DNA of 64,000 nucleotides from Kangiella aquimarina DSM 16071 (GTDB lineage: Bacteria > Pseudomonadota > Gammaproteobacteria > Enterobacterales > Kangiellaceae): assembly GCF_000374105.1 (NCBI RefSeq), contig NZ_KB893650.1, positions 1,459,145 to 1,523,144 of the forward strand, written 5' to 3'. The first letter of the stretch is position 1, and each line of letters begins with the position of its first letter. Shown one piece after another: positions 44,778-55,113 of this stretch. The position numbers were made by a program, and so were the translations under genes. The notes beneath the pieces were generated by a model. The model did not search any database, was not told the DNA's origin, and worked only from the letters and a program-made list of their open reading frames with translations.

Positions 44778-46037
44778 ATGAAACAACAGCAACTTAAGAA
44801 AACGGTACTTGCGTCATTATTAACCCTAACAAGTGGGTTGGTTTTATCAGCCCCTTATGATGTTGTTGACTTGGGTGGACTAGGTGGTAATTATAGCGTC
44901 GCGTTCGGCATAAACGAACAAGGTGTTGCAGTTGGAACTGCTAATGGCCCACTAGATGAGAATGATGAAAGAGAGTTTAATGCACACGCGGTACTTTTCA
45001 ATGAAAGTTTTACTTCGGATCTTGGCGTACTTGAAGGTGGAAGCTTGAGTGAGGCAACAGACATTAACTCTTCTATGATCGCAGTTGGGTACGCAAATGT
45101 AATAACAGAGACAGAACTTGAAAATGGTGGAACTGCGACGACTATCCAGAATTTCGCAACCGTTTTTGATAATGGCACAGCTCAAAAATTACCAAGTAAT
45201 GAAAACCTTGTTCAAACAAAAGCATATGCTTTAAATGATAATAATTTAATAGTAGGTACTGGTTATTTTTTACCTGAAGGGAGTCAAGAGTCCTACGAAA
45301 GGGGATTTATTTACGATTACAATAACAGTATATACACATTGGTTGAACCATTAACTAATGAGCAGGAAAGGCAATCCTATTTAGTTGATATCAATGAATC
45401 TGGGCTTGCGTTAGGTTACTCAGATGCGCTATTGGACTCAGTGACATTTACAATTAAGTCATTTGTTTTTAACACCAGCAATAGTGAAATTTCTGAATTG
45501 CCAACATTTGAGGATAGTTATACTTTTGCTCAAGGTATTAATGTCCATAATGAGATTGTGGGTAGTGTTCAGTTCTCTCTAACGAGCCCTAGACAAGAAG
45601 CTTTTTACTATGATTTGAATAGTGGTTCTGATGCTTTAACATTTTTAGGTTTTTTTCAACCTGATTTTAATGACTCTAGAGCCCGAGATATAAATGATAA
45701 TGGGCAGATTGTTGGCCGGGCTTTAGCCTCCTCGCCAACACTTAATGAGTATGCTGCTTTCATCTATGAAAATGATGAAATGAAAAACCTTAATGAGCTA
45801 ATACCTTGTGACTCTGGTTGGAAATTAACTGAAGCAACTAGTATCAACAACTCAGGTCAGATTGTTGGCTTTGGTGTTAAAGATGGTGAAATAAGAGCTT
45901 TTAGACTTGATCCTACTAGTGGGGAAGCAGAAGTTTGTGAAACTGAAGAAGACAACAAATCAGGTGGTGGTAGTATCCCGCTAATTACTCTAATGCTTTT
46001 GGCATTTGTTGGCTTCAAGAGAAAGCTTAAGCTGTAG
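44778..46037 (+). CDS. DUF3466 (HAF-repeat) protein with GlyGly-CTERM
   Basis: A 419-residue exported protein: signal peptide about 1-25 (LTSGLVLSA), then repeated blocks of the type GINEQGVAVG, INSSMIAVGYA, DINESGLALGYS, DINDNGQIVGRA and INNSGQIVGFG, the beta-propeller-like HAF/DUF3466 repeats. The last 25 residues (SGGGSIPLITLMLLAFVGFKRK) are a glycine stretch, a membrane helix and a basic tail, which fits GlyGly-CTERM, the sorting signal cut by rhombosortase. Its codons are more AT-rich than the operon before it. It starts 44 bases after maiA; a role in tyrosine use is not indicated. Confidence 0.82.
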   Translation: MKQQQLKKTVLASLLTLTSGLVLSAPYDVVDLGGLGGNYSVAFGINEQGVAVGTANGPLDENDEREFNAHAVLFNESFTSDLGVLEGGSLSEATDINSSMIAVGYANVITETELENGGTATTIQNFATVFDNGTAQKLPSNENLVQTKAYALNDNNLIVGTGYFLPEGSQESYERGFIYDYNNSIYTLVEPLTNEQERQSYLVDINESGLALGYSDALLDSVTFTIKSFVFNTSNSEISELPTFEDSYTFAQGINVHNEIVGSVQFSLTSPRQEAFYYDLNSGSDALTFLGFFQPDFNDSRARDINDNGQIVGRALASSPTLNEYAAFIYENDEMKNLNELIPCDSGWKLTEATSINNSGQIVGFGVKDGEIRAFRLDPTSGEAEVCETEEDNKSGGGSIPLITLMLLAFVGFKRKLKL

Positions 46038-46061
46038 TCATATAGAGAGTTACACGAAGTG

Positions 46062-46091
46062 AAAAAAAGCGGCTTATAAGCCGCTTTTTTT
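46062..46091. terminator. Bidirectional terminator
   Basis: AAAAAAGCGGCTTATAAGCCGCTTTTTT-type perfect palindrome (positions 46062-46091) between convergent genes. Confidence 0.92.
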
Positions 46092-46103
46092 GTCCATAAT
46101 AAA

Positions 46104-47759
46104 TTACATGTTGGGGTAGTTGGGACCACCAGTCCCTTCAGGTGTTACCCAATTAATATTTTGACTTGGGTCTTTAATGTCACACGTTTTACAGTGCACA
46201 CAATTTTGTGCATTGATAACAAACTTCGGATTGTTTCCATCATCATCACGAACAACTTCATATACGCCAGCAGGGCAGTAGCGTTGAGCTGGCTCATCAT
46301 ATTTCTCTAAGTTGACTTCAATCGGTATTGAAGAATCTTTGAGTTGCAGGTGAACCGGTTGATCTTCTTCATGATTAGTGTTCGAGACAAACACTGATGA
46401 AAGCTTATCAAATGACAACTTACCATCTGGCTTAGGGTAATGGATTTTTTTACACTCCGAGGCCGGTTTCATCTGAGCATAATCTGGCTCTGGATCGCGT
46501 AAAGTCCAAGGTAGTTTACCGTTGAAGATATTCAGGTCGATAAAGGCATAAGCAGATCCGATTAAATTGCCCCATTTATGCTGAGCTGGACCGAAATTAC
46601 GTTGTGCATACAGCTCTTTCCAGGCCCATGAATTCTTGTAGTTTTCCGCATATTCAACCAAATCATCATTGGCACGCTTGCCGTTGATGGCGGCAATGAC
46701 TGTTTCTGCGGCAATCATGCCTGATTTCATGGCGGTGTGAGATCCTTTGATTTTAGCAAAATTCAAGGTTCCAGCGTCATCGCCAATCAACAAGCCGCCA
46801 GGGAACGACATTTTTGGCTGCGATTGAAGGCCACCTTTGGTGATCGCACGCGCGCCATAAGAAATGCGTTCGCCGCCTTCAAGGTATTGCTTGATGACTG
46901 ATTGATGCTTATAGCGCTGAAACTCATCAAATGGACTGACGTGCGGGTTAGAGTAGGACAGGTCAGTAATGAGGCCAACAACAACATGCTGGTCTTCAAT
47001 ATGATAGAGGAAACCACCACCAGCAGAGCCTGACTCACTCAGTGGCCAGCCCGCAGTATGAACTACAAGTCCTTGCTTATGCTGCTCAGCTGGTACTTTC
47101 CACAATTCTTTGATACCAATGCCGTAGTGCTGTGGGTCTTTATCTTTATCCAGCTCATATTTTGCAATAAGCTCTTTGCCTAAATGACCGCGACAACCTT
47201 CTGCGAACAAGGTGTACTTGGCATGTAGCTCCATGCCTGGCATGTAGCTATCTTTCTTTTCTCCATCACGCCCGATACCCATATCACCGGTAGCAATACC
47301 TTTAACTGAGCCGTCTTCATTATAAAGAACCTCAGAAGCAGCAAAACCTGGGAAAATTTCAACGCCCAACATTTCCGCCTGTTCTGCCAGCCAGCGACAG
47401 ACATTACCCAAGCTCACAATGTAGTTGCCATCATTGTGCATGGTTTTAGGTGCAAAGAAATTTGGGATTTTGGTAGCCTTATCCTGATTCTTGAACAGGT
47501 AAATATTATCTTCGGCAACCTTGGTCAAAAGGGGAGCGTTTTTATCCTGCCAATCAGGAATGAGTTCGTTAAGAGCTGTTGGTTCGAAGACGGCTCCAGA
47601 AAGGATGTGTGCACCGACTTCGGAGCCTTTCTCAACCACACAGACCATCAATTCCTGGTCATTTTGGGCTGCCAGCTGGCGAAGGCGAATCGCGGCTGAT
47701 AGACCCGCAGGGCCTGCACCAACGATTACGACATCAAACTCCATAAATTCACGTTCCAC
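46104..47759 (-). CDS. etfD: Electron transfer flavoprotein-ubiquinone oxidoreductase
   Basis: A 551-residue inner-membrane-associated flavoprotein passing electrons from ETF to ubiquinone. FAD motif DVVIVGAGPAGLSAA at about 9-23, EKGSEVGAHILSGAVFEP, KGSHTAMKSGMIAAETV, and a C-terminal [4Fe-4S] site with CPAGVYEV and NCVHCKTCDIKDP. The GTG at 47759 is chosen because GGGGAG lies six bases ahead and the resulting MEREFMEFDVV matches Pseudomonas homologs; ATG at 47744 lacks a ribosome-binding site. Divergent from etfBA. Confidence 0.96.
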   Translation of the reverse strand: MEREFMEFDVVIVGAGPAGLSAAIRLRQLAAQNDQELMVCVVEKGSEVGAHILSGAVFEPTALNELIPDWQDKNAPLLTKVAEDNIYLFKNQDKATKIPNFFAPKTMHNDGNYIVSLGNVCRWLAEQAEMLGVEIFPGFAASEVLYNEDGSVKGIATGDMGIGRDGEKKDSYMPGMELHAKYTLFAEGCRGHLGKELIAKYELDKDKDPQHYGIGIKELWKVPAEQHKQGLVVHTAGWPLSESGSAGGGFLYHIEDQHVVVGLITDLSYSNPHVSPFDEFQRYKHQSVIKQYLEGGERISYGARAITKGGLQSQPKMSFPGGLLIGDDAGTLNFAKIKGSHTAMKSGMIAAETVIAAINGKRANDDLVEYAENYKNSWAWKELYAQRNFGPAQHKWGNLIGSAYAFIDLNIFNGKLPWTLRDPEPDYAQMKPASECKKIHYPKPDGKLSFDKLSSVFVSNTNHEEDQPVHLQLKDSSIPIEVNLEKYDEPAQRYCPAGVYEVVRDDDGNNPKFVINAQNCVHCKTCDIKDPSQNINWVTPEGTGGPNYPNM

Positions 47760-47940
47760 TTAATTCTCCCCTTATCTGTTTTTTTACTCAAAAACGGTTA
47801 AAATCTGTTCAAATTTGGCTCAAATTGACCGTTTACTATTGACCTTAAGGCCTTAAAACGTCACCATTGCGGCCTATTTTACTAAAGATAGGCGCTCCAG
47901 TCGTCTATATCTGGCGAAATTATACATAGATAGGGTTTTC
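47760..47940. promoter_or_regulatory. Divergent control region between etfD and etfB
   Basis: A 181-base gap. It contains the inverted repeat AAACGGT (47792-47798) / ACCGTTT (47828-47834) and, between its arms, two CAAATT direct repeats, one inside the palindrome CAAATTTG. The placement suits a shared regulator of fatty- or amino-acid oxidation, but I cannot assign it. Confidence 0.35.
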
Positions 47941-48690
47941 ATGAAAATTCTCGTTGCAATAAAACGTGTTATTGATGCGAATGTTAAGGTTCGTGTTAAG
48001 GCGGACAACACTGGCGTTGAAACTGCCAATGTAAAAATGTCCATGAATCCATTCTGTGAAATTGCTGTCGAAGAAGCAGTACGCCTGAAAGAAAAGGGTG
48101 TAGCTAGCGAGGTGATTGCAGTTTCAATTGGCAACCAGCAGTGCCAGGAAAGCTTACGTACAGCTTTGGCCTTAGGTGCTGACCGCGCTATTTTGGTTAA
48201 GTCCGAAGATGAACTTGAGCCATTAGCGGTTGCTAAAGTCCTGAAGACAGTTGTTGAAAAGGAGCAGCCAGAGATGGTTCTTCTTGGTAAACAGTCAATT
48301 GATGGTGATAACAACCAGACTGGCCAGATGCTTGGCGCATTACTTGGCTGGGGACAAGGTACCTTTGCTTCTAAAGTTGAAGTTGCTGACGGTAAAGCTC
48401 AGGTTACCCGTGAGATTGATGGCGGCCTACAAACTCTGTCGGTCAAATTGCCAGCGATTATTACAACTGACTTACGCTTGAACGAGCCACGCTTTGCCTC
48501 TCTTCCAAACATCATGAAAGCAAAGCGCAAACCGCTTGATGAGCTCGCGATTGCTGATTTGGGTGTTGACGTTGCTCCTCGCACTGAAACATTAACTGTT
48601 GAAAATCCTCCAGCACGTAAAGAAGGCATCAAAGTCGAAACGGTTGCTGAGTTGGTGGACAAACTAAAAAATGAAGCGAAGGTGATCTAA
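47941..48690 (+). CDS. etfB: Electron transfer flavoprotein beta subunit
   Basis: A 249-residue ETF small subunit, the AMP-binding partner of Etf[20 protein letters not shown] at the start, [27 protein letters not shown] and [20 protein letters not shown] are the family blocks. It collects electrons from acyl-CoA and related dehydrogenases. The stop overlaps the etfA start by one base (TAATG). Confidence 0.98.
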   Translation: MKILVAIKRVIDANVKVRVKADNTGVETANVKMSMNPFCEIAVEEAVRLKEKGVASEVIAVSIGNQQCQESLRTALALGADRAILVKSEDELEPLAVAKVLKTVVEKEQPEMVLLGKQSIDGDNNQTGQMLGALLGWGQGTFASKVEVADGKAQVTREIDGGLQTLSVKLPAIITTDLRLNEPRFASLPNIMKAKRKPLDELAIADLGVDVAPRTETLTVENPPARKEGIKVETVAELVDKLKNEAKVI

Positions 48691-49619
48691 TGGCCACTTT
48701 AATCATTGCAGAACACAATAATAGCGAACTTCAGGCTGCGACATTTAACACTATTGCTGCGGCAAAAGAATTATCTGGTGAAACCGTAGTTTTAGTTGCC
48801 GGTCATAATTGTCAGGCAGTAGCCGATGAAGCAGCAAAAGCTGAAGGTGTTGATAAAGTTCTTTTGGCAGAAGCAGAACATTATGCACACTTGCTGGCTG
48901 AAGATTTGGACAAATTAGTTGTAGAACAGGCTGAAAATTTTACTCATGTTCTTGCTCCAGCAACAACCTTTGGTAAGAACATTGCGCCACGCATTGCAGC
49001 TCTTTTAGATGTTCAACAAATCTCTGACATTATCGCAATTGAAAGCGATGATACTTTTAAGCGTCCTGTGTATGCGGGTAATGCAATTGCAACTGTTAAA
49101 AGCAACGACGGTAAAAAAGTCATTACCGTTCGTGCTACTGCATTTGATGCTTTGTCACATGAAGGCGGTTCTGCTTCCGTTGAGTCGATTGGTACAACAG
49201 AACATGGTGCTTTAGTGGATTATGTCGGCGAAGAGTTAACCGAGTCTGAGCGTCCAGAACTGACATCAGCAAAAGTAATCGTTTCTGGTGGTCGCGGTAT
49301 GGGAAGTGGTGAAAACTTCGCCATGCTTGAGCAATTGGCTGACAAGTTAGGTGCAGCAGTTGGTGCATCGCGTGCTGCGGTTGATGCTGGCTTTGTTCCT
49401 AATGACTATCAAGTTGGCCAAACCGGTAAAATCGTTGCTCCGGAATTATACATCGCCGTTGGCATATCAGGTGCGATTCAACACTTGGCGGGTATGAAAG
49501 ACTCGAAAGTCATTGTTGCCATCAACAAAGATGAGGAAGCTCCAATATTCCAGGTCGCAGATTATGGTTTGGTAGCTGACTTATTTAAAGTGGTTCCAGA
49601 GTTGGTAGAATCACTTTAA
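48690..49619 (+). CDS. etfA: Electron transfer flavoprotein alpha subunit
   Basis: A 309-residue FAD-binding large subunit. The C-terminal domain carries the FAD signature: [45 protein letters not shown] and [20 protein letters not shown]. It hands electrons to the divergent ETF dehydrogenase. Followed by a strong terminator. Confidence 0.98.
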   Translation: MATLIIAEHNNSELQAATFNTIAAAKELSGETVVLVAGHNCQAVADEAAKAEGVDKVLLAEAEHYAHLLAEDLDKLVVEQAENFTHVLAPATTFGKNIAPRIAALLDVQQISDIIAIESDDTFKRPVYAGNAIATVKSNDGKKVITVRATAFDALSHEGGSASVESIGTTEHGALVDYVGEELTESERPELTSAKVIVSGGRGMGSGENFAMLEQLADKLGAAVGASRAAVDAGFVPNDYQVGQTGKIVAPELYIAVGISGAIQHLAGMKDSKVIVAINKDEEAPIFQVADYGLVADLFKVVPELVESL

Positions 49620-49638
49620 GTAAATACTGCTCACACAT

Positions 49639-49668
49639 AAAAAAACCGCCAACTGGCGGTTTTTTTAT
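49639..49668. terminator. Bidirectional terminator after etfA
   Basis: AAAAAACCGCC / GGCGGTTTTTT stem with an AACT loop between convergent genes. Confidence 0.92.
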
Positions 49669-49683
49669 TGCTAACTTTATTTA

Positions 49684-50481
49684 TTAAGCTGCTGCATTGG
49701 TTGATTCAAAGATTTTGTCAGCGCTGGCTGCTACGAACCCTTGGTATAGTTCACCATTCTCCATTGCAAATCTTTCTGCAAACTCATAGAAGCATGAACG
49801 GATAGGGTAGGTGCCGTCTTCAAATTTCCAGTCGACAATATTTGCCATGGTCGAGCTTTGCTTTAGGCATACTTCTTCGCTGCCTTTAATTTCGCCACCA
49901 CTGGTATTGAGTTCGAAATTCTTTTGCTTAAGAAACTCGTTAACATCTTCAAGAGTCGCAAGATTTGATAGGTGATTGACAGAAACAGTAAAGTGGTTAG
50001 CGCGTAAGCCAAAAGCAGCAAGCCAGGCAGCATATTCACTTTCTTCTAGCAGCTTTTCGTAAGCTGTTCGTGAAATTTTACCCCAAGGGCGGCTTGGCAG
50101 TTGCAAACCATTTTTACCGATACTCCAGTTAGCTTCCGCGATTAAACCGCGGCAGAACATTTGTAGCTCTGATGAAAACTCTTCCAACAACAGTTCACTC
50201 ACGAAGATTTTTGGGGCATCTTTATCGGTTTCATGAGCGAAGTGCTTTGCATACAATTTCTTCTCTTCGAAATGGTATTCGCCTGCTTCCTGATAACCGA
50301 ATTGCTTGAGATGTTCGCCAATATGTTTAAGGTTAATCAAACCGTCATTAAAGGTTCTCAGTGCTATGTGATCGTTAGTGATAACACTTTCACCTAACTT
50401 TTTGAATTCATTGTGAATTGCCAATGCATCAGGAGTGATCGCAATATAATCTTCCCAAAGAGCATTAAACAGAGTATTCAT
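49684..50481 (-). CDS. DUF1338 family protein (2-oxoadipate dioxygenase-like)
   Basis: A 265-residue protein of the DUF1338 family, which includes the iron-dependent 2-oxoadipate dioxygenase/decarboxylase HglS/YdcJ of lysine breakdown. Metal-site candidates are the histidines in NDHIALRTFN and LRANHFTVSVNH and a late glutamate in CFYEFAERF. It is the short form, lacking the insertions of the roughly 460-residue YdcJ, so the substrate is open. The start at 50481 is chosen because homologs begin near MNTLFNALWEDYI; the frame opening at 50532 has no better signal. Confidence 0.82.
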   Translation of the reverse strand: MNTLFNALWEDYIAITPDALAIHNEFKKLGESVITNDHIALRTFNDGLINLKHIGEHLKQFGYQEAGEYHFEEKKLYAKHFAHETDKDAPKIFVSELLLEEFSSELQMFCRGLIAEANWSIGKNGLQLPSRPWGKISRTAYEKLLEESEYAAWLAAFGLRANHFTVSVNHLSNLATLEDVNEFLKQKNFELNTSGGEIKGSEEVCLKQSSTMANIVDWKFEDGTYPIRSCFYEFAERFAMENGELYQGFVAASADKIFESTNAAA

Positions 50482-50595
50482 ATCAATAAGTACCTTTGTG
50501 CTTTGTGTGAATCTGGTAAGAGGACAGACCAATTGTATAATAATTGGCCCGTCGTTCTCTAGTGAATTCTGAAAATGAATGTGTGTTGTTGTGAA

Positions 50596-51372
50596 CTAGA
50601 CGTTTTTCACGGTTTGTAAGAAGTGTTTGAAAACCCCTGGATTGGCCGCAAGAATGCTGGCTGAATCTCCAGTGTACTGATTTCCCTTGATGTCACTGAC
50701 CATACCACCGGCTTCTTTTACAATAAGTACGCCGGCAGCTGTATCCCAGTCGCTTAGTCCAAACTCCCAGAAGCCGTCCATACGACCTGCCGCAACATAA
50801 GCAAGATCCAGTGCAGCAGAACCTGCACGACGCATATCAATACAATGTGGGTATACTGCCTGGAAGTATTCCAGGTATTTATCAAGATCCTGACCTTCTC
50901 TAAATGGAAAACCTGTGGCCAAGATAGCGCCATCTAACTTCTTAGAAGCACTAACGCGAAGGCGGGTGTTATTTAATTGTGCTCCTGAGCCCTTGGCGGC
51001 ACTGAACATTTCATCCTGAAGCGGATCATAAACCACTGCAGCAACGGTTTTGCCTTTCTGGCGAACTGCAATTGAAACACAGAAATGGGGGATGCCGCGA
51101 AGGAAGTTGGTTGTGCCATCGATAGGATCGATAACCCATTCGACATCACTTTTGCCCTGATGGCCACTTTCTTCAGCGAAGATTGCATGCTCAGGATAGC
51201 TTTTGTGAATAGTATCAATGATGAGCTGTTCGGCTTGCTCGTCGATATTACTGACGAAATCATTAGTGCCTTTGCTTTGCGCGATAATACGATCGCGATT
51301 GGCAAATGCTTTTGCAATAAAGTCACCCGCACGGTTAGCCGCGCGCACGGCAATTGTTTTGTACGCATTCAT
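50596..51372 (-). CDS. suhB: Inositol-1-monophosphatase family (SuhB)
   Basis: A 258-residue magnesium-dependent phosphatase. Metal-binding motifs: FAEESG (glutamate ligand), WVIDPIDGTTNFLRGIPHF and SDWDTAAGVLIVKEAGG. E. coli SuhB (267 residues) also joins ribosomal-RNA antitermination complexes. The gene is divergent from trmJ, as in many gammaproteobacteria. Confidence 0.95.
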   Translation of the reverse strand: MNAYKTIAVRAANRAGDFIAKAFANRDRIIAQSKGTNDFVSNIDEQAEQLIIDTIHKSYPEHAIFAEESGHQGKSDVEWVIDPIDGTTNFLRGIPHFCVSIAVRQKGKTVAAVVYDPLQDEMFSAAKGSGAQLNNTRLRVSASKKLDGAILATGFPFREGQDLDKYLEYFQAVYPHCIDMRRAGSAALDLAYVAAGRMDGFWEFGLSDWDTAAGVLIVKEAGGMVSDIKGNQYTGDSASILAANPGVFKHFLQTVKNV

Positions 51373-51534
51373 GTTGATACCACCACTGTCAAAGAACTGT
51401 TAGCTCAAGGCTAAAAACGCGCGCATCATATCAAATTATAAGCTCAGGTAAAATAATTATGATTATAAATAGGGGATTTGTGCTGGCTTTGTTATCATAT
51501 CGGGATATTGATTTATGCATAATTTCAACATCTT

Positions 51535-52356
51535 ATGAGCCAAAACCTGTCTCAGGAACCTCAATTTGATACTCAGCTACTCGAAAGTATCAAGATAGTA
51601 CTGTGTCAAACCAGCCACCCAGGCAACATAGGTGCTACTGCCAGAGCCATGAAAACCATGGGGTTAAGTCAGTTAGTGCTGGTCAATCCTAAAGATTTCC
51701 CATCTGAAGAAGCTTCAGTTAGATCATCAGGAGCATTAGACGTACTGGATAGTGCTGTTGTTGTTGATACCATCGAGGAAGCACTGGCCGACTGTCGGTT
51801 AATCATTGGCACCAGTTCTCGTAATCGAGCCTTACCCTGGCCATTAATTGAGCCGCGCGAGATGGGGCAAATAATCCGCGAGCAGCCAGAGGCAAGACCT
51901 GTTGCGATTGTTTTCGGTCGTGAAAGTACCGGACTTCTCAATGAGGAATTACAGCTTTGTCATTACCACGTTAATATTCCAGCTAATCCTCAATATATGT
52001 CTTTAAATCTGGCAGCCGCTGTTCAGTTGATTGCTTATGAAATTCGGATAGCGAGTAAAGTGGAATCTTCACAAGATGTTTACGCAGTAGAAGATTATAG
52101 TGACGCCAACTTAAACGACTTGGATAAAGAGAGCGAACAATTGGCGAGCTTTGAAGACGTGGATGGCTTATATAACCATTTGGAATCTACTATGAAGCAA
52201 ACGGAATTCTATAACCCCGCGCAACCTAAATTATTACCTGCTAGAATACGCAGAATTCTTGCCAAGGCACATCTTAATAAAGGTGAAGTAAATATCCTGA
52301 GAGGATTTTTATCTTCCATGGATAAGTACATCAAGCGTCAAATCAAAGGCCAGTAG
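51535..52356 (+). CDS. trmJ: tRNA (cytidine/uridine-2'-O)-methyltransferase TrmJ
   Basis: A 273-residue SPOUT methyltransferase that modifies position 32 of certain tRNAs. N-terminal [21 protein letters not shown], the knot motif [14 protein letters not shown] and [22 protein letters not shown] are diagnostic. The C-terminal extension (about 175-273, [13 protein letters not shown]) fits TrmJ rather than TrmH. cysE begins two bases after its stop. Confidence 0.95.
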   Translation: MSQNLSQEPQFDTQLLESIKIVLCQTSHPGNIGATARAMKTMGLSQLVLVNPKDFPSEEASVRSSGALDVLDSAVVVDTIEEALADCRLIIGTSSRNRALPWPLIEPREMGQIIREQPEARPVAIVFGRESTGLLNEELQLCHYHVNIPANPQYMSLNLAAAVQLIAYEIRIASKVESSQDVYAVEDYSDANLNDLDKESEQLASFEDVDGLYNHLESTMKQTEFYNPAQPKLLPARIRRILAKAHLNKGEVNILRGFLSSMDKYIKRQIKGQ

Positions 52357-52357
52357 T

Positions 52358-53152
52358 ATGTTTAAACGCATCAAAGAAGATATCAAAAGTGTTTATCACC
52401 GCGATCCTGCAGCGCGTAACAATTTTGAAATTCTGACCAACTATCCTGGTCTTCATGCAGTCTGGTATCACCGTCTAGCGCACAAGCTCTGGAATGCTAA
52501 TTGGAAGTGGCTGGCTCGCACAATATCAACGCTGGCTCGCTGGTTAACTGGTGTTGAGATCCATCCGGGTGCAAAAATCGGTCGCCGATTTTTCATTGAC
52601 CATGGCATGGGTGTTGTAATTGGTGAAACTGCAGAAATCGGTAACGACTGTACTATTTATCATGGAGTCACCTTGGGCGGCACCAGCTGGAAGGCTGGGA
52701 AACGTCATCCAACCTTAGAAGATGGTGTTGTGATTGGTGCGGGTGCAAAAGTTCTTGGTCCCATAACTTTGCACAAAAACGCGAGGGTAGGATCTAATGC
52801 GGTTGTTGTTAAGGATGTACCTGAAGATACCACAGTTATTGGTATACCTGCCCGGGAAGCATCACGTTCAAAACATGATGGTGATGAAATTTTCGAGGCT
52901 TATGGCATCAGTGCAGATCAACAAGACCCACTCACACAAGCAATTCGAAGCATGTATTCTCATGCTAATGCCATGGAAGCCCAGCTTCATTCCATTTGCT
53001 GCGCATTGAAATCAAAGGGCTTTGACCTGAACGAGTTTGATTTACCGGACATCGACTGTAAAGCCATATTGGATGCTAATGGTAAGCATGATGCTACTGG
53101 TAGTGATGTAGGCCAGCCTGAAACAAAATCAAAATCCGATAAAACCAGCTAA
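52358..53152 (+). CDS. cysE: Serine O-acetyltransferase
   Basis: A 264-residue enzyme making O-acetylserine, the cysteine precursor. N-terminal helical part ([23 protein letters not shown]), then the left-handed beta-helix of hexapeptide repeats ([29 protein letters not shown]) with the catalytic histidine and aspartate. The residues after about 185 are a polar tail. It belongs to the branch often found beside isc genes; cysteine supply is logically tied to IscS, which consumes cysteine sulfur. Confidence 0.95.
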   Translation: MFKRIKEDIKSVYHRDPAARNNFEILTNYPGLHAVWYHRLAHKLWNANWKWLARTISTLARWLTGVEIHPGAKIGRRFFIDHGMGVVIGETAEIGNDCTIYHGVTLGGTSWKAGKRHPTLEDGVVIGAGAKVLGPITLHKNARVGSNAVVVKDVPEDTTVIGIPAREASRSKHDGDEIFEAYGISADQQDPLTQAIRSMYSHANAMEAQLHSICCALKSKGFDLNEFDLPDIDCKAILDANGKHDATGSDVGQPETKSKSDKTS

Positions 53153-53291
53153 TCTTATAATATCCTAGTAATCTATTTAGGTATCTGCTTGATATTGATC
53201 ATGAATTATTTTAATGGAAACCGACGTTTATCATTAGTGGTAATTAAATCAATAAGTTATATATCGTCTTATAAGATGGTTAGTGGTTCGG

Positions 53292-53316
53292 AAAGTTGAC
53301 TAATTTAGTCGGGTAT
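53292..53316 (+). promoter_or_regulatory. Type 1 IscR binding site over the iscR promoter
   Basis: The 25 bases fit the type 1 IscR consensus (ATASYYGACTRWWWYAGTCRRSTAT) at all positions but one, the second. TTGACT at 53296-53301 inside it is the probable -35; a -10 near 53319-53325 (GATCAT) is weak. In E. coli, Fe-S-loaded IscR binds such sites and represses isc. Confidence 0.85.
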
Positions 53317-53350
53317 GGGATCATAGGCATGTAATTTATAGGATTAGCTT

Positions 53351-53818
53351 ATGAAACTCAGTACTAAAGGGCGATACGCGGTAACTGCCATGCTCGACTT
53401 GGCGCTACACAGCGGTAATGGCCCCATAACATTGGCGGAAGTCTCAAGCAGACAGGATATTTCACTGTCCTATCTTGAGCAGCTATTTTCCAAGTTGCGA
53501 AAAGCAAGCTTGGTTGAGAGCGTGCGTGGGCCTGGTGGAGGTTATGAACTGAAAAGACCCTCCAGTCAGATTTCAATCGCTGAAGTTGTTTTGGCTGTCA
53601 ATGAGCCACTGAGTGCAACTAAGTGTAATGGTAAAGGTGGCTGTCAAGATGGCGATCTTTGCTTATCGCACCAGCTCTGGAGTGAATTAAGCGATCAGAT
53701 TTATCAGTTCCTGAGTGGAATTACTTTGGAGCAAGTGATTCAAAGACGGTTTGTGAAGAAAATTGCAGAGCGTCAGAACCAACGTTTTCGCGAAGAAGAC
53801 GTTATTTTATTTAGTTAA
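53351..53818 (+). CDS. iscR: Fe-S cluster regulator IscR
   Basis: A 155-residue Rrf2-family regulator. Winged helix (about 1-65, KLSTKGRYAVTAMLDLALH). The [2Fe-2S] ligands C92, C98, C104 and H107 lie in CNGKGGCQDGDLCLSHQLW, with exactly E. coli numbering. First gene of isc; likely represses its own promoter when the cluster is bound. Confidence 0.98.
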   Translation: MKLSTKGRYAVTAMLDLALHSGNGPITLAEVSSRQDISLSYLEQLFSKLRKASLVESVRGPGGGYELKRPSSQISIAEVVLAVNEPLSATKCNGKGGCQDGDLCLSHQLWSELSDQIYQFLSGITLEQVIQRRFVKKIAERQNQRFREEDVILFS

Positions 53819-53877
53819 CGATTTATTAGCTGCTATATCACGGCAGTTTATAGGCAAACGAAACAGCGGAGAAAAGC

Positions 53878-55092
53878 ATGAAATTACCCATCTATCTTGA
53901 TTACGCAGCAACTACGCCAGTCGATCCGCGTGTTGCCGAGAAGATGGTTCAATACATGAGTGTTGACGGTATCTATGGTAACCCGGCTTCTCGCTCTCAC
54001 AAATTTGGTTGGGAAGCGGAAGAGGCGGTTGATATTGCTCGTCAACAGGTAGCTGAATTAATTAATGCAGACCCTCGTGAGATCGTCTGGACATCAGGTG
54101 CAACTGAGTCAGACAACTTAGCGATTAAAGGGGCTGCTCATTTTTATGGTAAGAAAGGAAAACATATCATTACCGTAAAAACTGAACATAAAGCAGTTTT
54201 AGATACAACCCGCCAGCTCGAGCGCGAAGGTTACGAAGTAACTTATATGGAAGTTCAGGAAGATGGCCTGGTAGATCTTAAGGCACTTGAAAACGCGATG
54301 CGTGACGACACTATTTTGGTCAGCATCATGCACGTCAATAACGAAACTGGTGTGGTACAGGATATTGATGCTATCGGTGAAATGTGCCGTGAGCGCAAAA
54401 TCATTTTCCATGTCGATGCAGCGCAAAGTGCTGGTAAATTACCGATTGATGTAGAAAAGACTAAAGTGGATTTGATGTCTATTTCAGGCCACAAAATGTA
54501 TGGTCCAAAAGGTATCGGTGTTTTGTATGTGCGTCGTAAACCACGTGTTCGTTTGGAAGCGCAAATGCACGGCGGTGGCCATGAGCGTGGTATGCGTTCA
54601 GGTACTTTGCCGACTCACCAAATCGTTGGTATGGGTGAAGCTGCGCGTATAGCTAAAGAAGATATGGCTAGCGATAATGAACGTATCATCCGCTTGCGTG
54701 AGCGTTTATGGAATGGCGTTAAAGATATGGAAGAAGTGTATCTGAATGGTCATCCTGAAAAACGTGTAGCGGGTATTATTAATATCAGTTTCAACTTTGT
54801 TGAAGGTGAGTCGTTGATTATGGCGCTGAAAGATTTAGCGGTTTCATCTGGCTCAGCATGTACATCAGCCAGTTTGGAACCATCGTATGTATTGCGCGCA
54901 TTGGGTCGTGATGACGAACTGGCACACAGCTCGATTCGTTTCACAATCGGACGCTTTACTACCGAACAAGAAGTGGATTACGCCATTGAGAAAATTCAAA
55001 GCTCAATTGGCCGTTTACGTGAATTATCGCCTCTTTGGGAAATGTACAAAGATGGTGTGGACTTGTCTAAAGTTGAGTGGCAGGCCCACTAA
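53878..55092 (+). CDS. iscS: Cysteine desulfurase
   Basis: A 404-residue PLP enzyme that removes sulfur from cysteine and passes it to IscU and tRNA-modifying partners. PLP lysine K206 ([12 protein letters not shown]) and catalytic C328 ([13 protein letters not shown]) are at E. coli positions. GGAG precedes the ATG. iscU follows after 21 bases. Confidence 0.98.
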   Translation: MKLPIYLDYAATTPVDPRVAEKMVQYMSVDGIYGNPASRSHKFGWEAEEAVDIARQQVAELINADPREIVWTSGATESDNLAIKGAAHFYGKKGKHIITVKTEHKAVLDTTRQLEREGYEVTYMEVQEDGLVDLKALENAMRDDTILVSIMHVNNETGVVQDIDAIGEMCRERKIIFHVDAAQSAGKLPIDVEKTKVDLMSISGHKMYGPKGIGVLYVRRKPRVRLEAQMHGGGHERGMRSGTLPTHQIVGMGEAARIAKEDMASDNERIIRLRERLWNGVKDMEEVYLNGHPEKRVAGIINISFNFVEGESLIMALKDLAVSSGSACTSASLEPSYVLRALGRDDELAHSSIRFTIGRFTTEQEVDYAIEKIQSSIGRLRELSPLWEMYKDGVDLSKVEWQAH

Positions 55093-55113
55093 ACAATCGT
55101 AGGAGATATTACT

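Noticed and set aside
46104-47759. FixC-type (nitrogen-fixation) ETF dehydrogenase
   Set aside because: Length, the MEREFMEFDVV start and the C-terminal 4Fe-4S block fit the respiratory ETF-ubiquinone oxidoreductase better.
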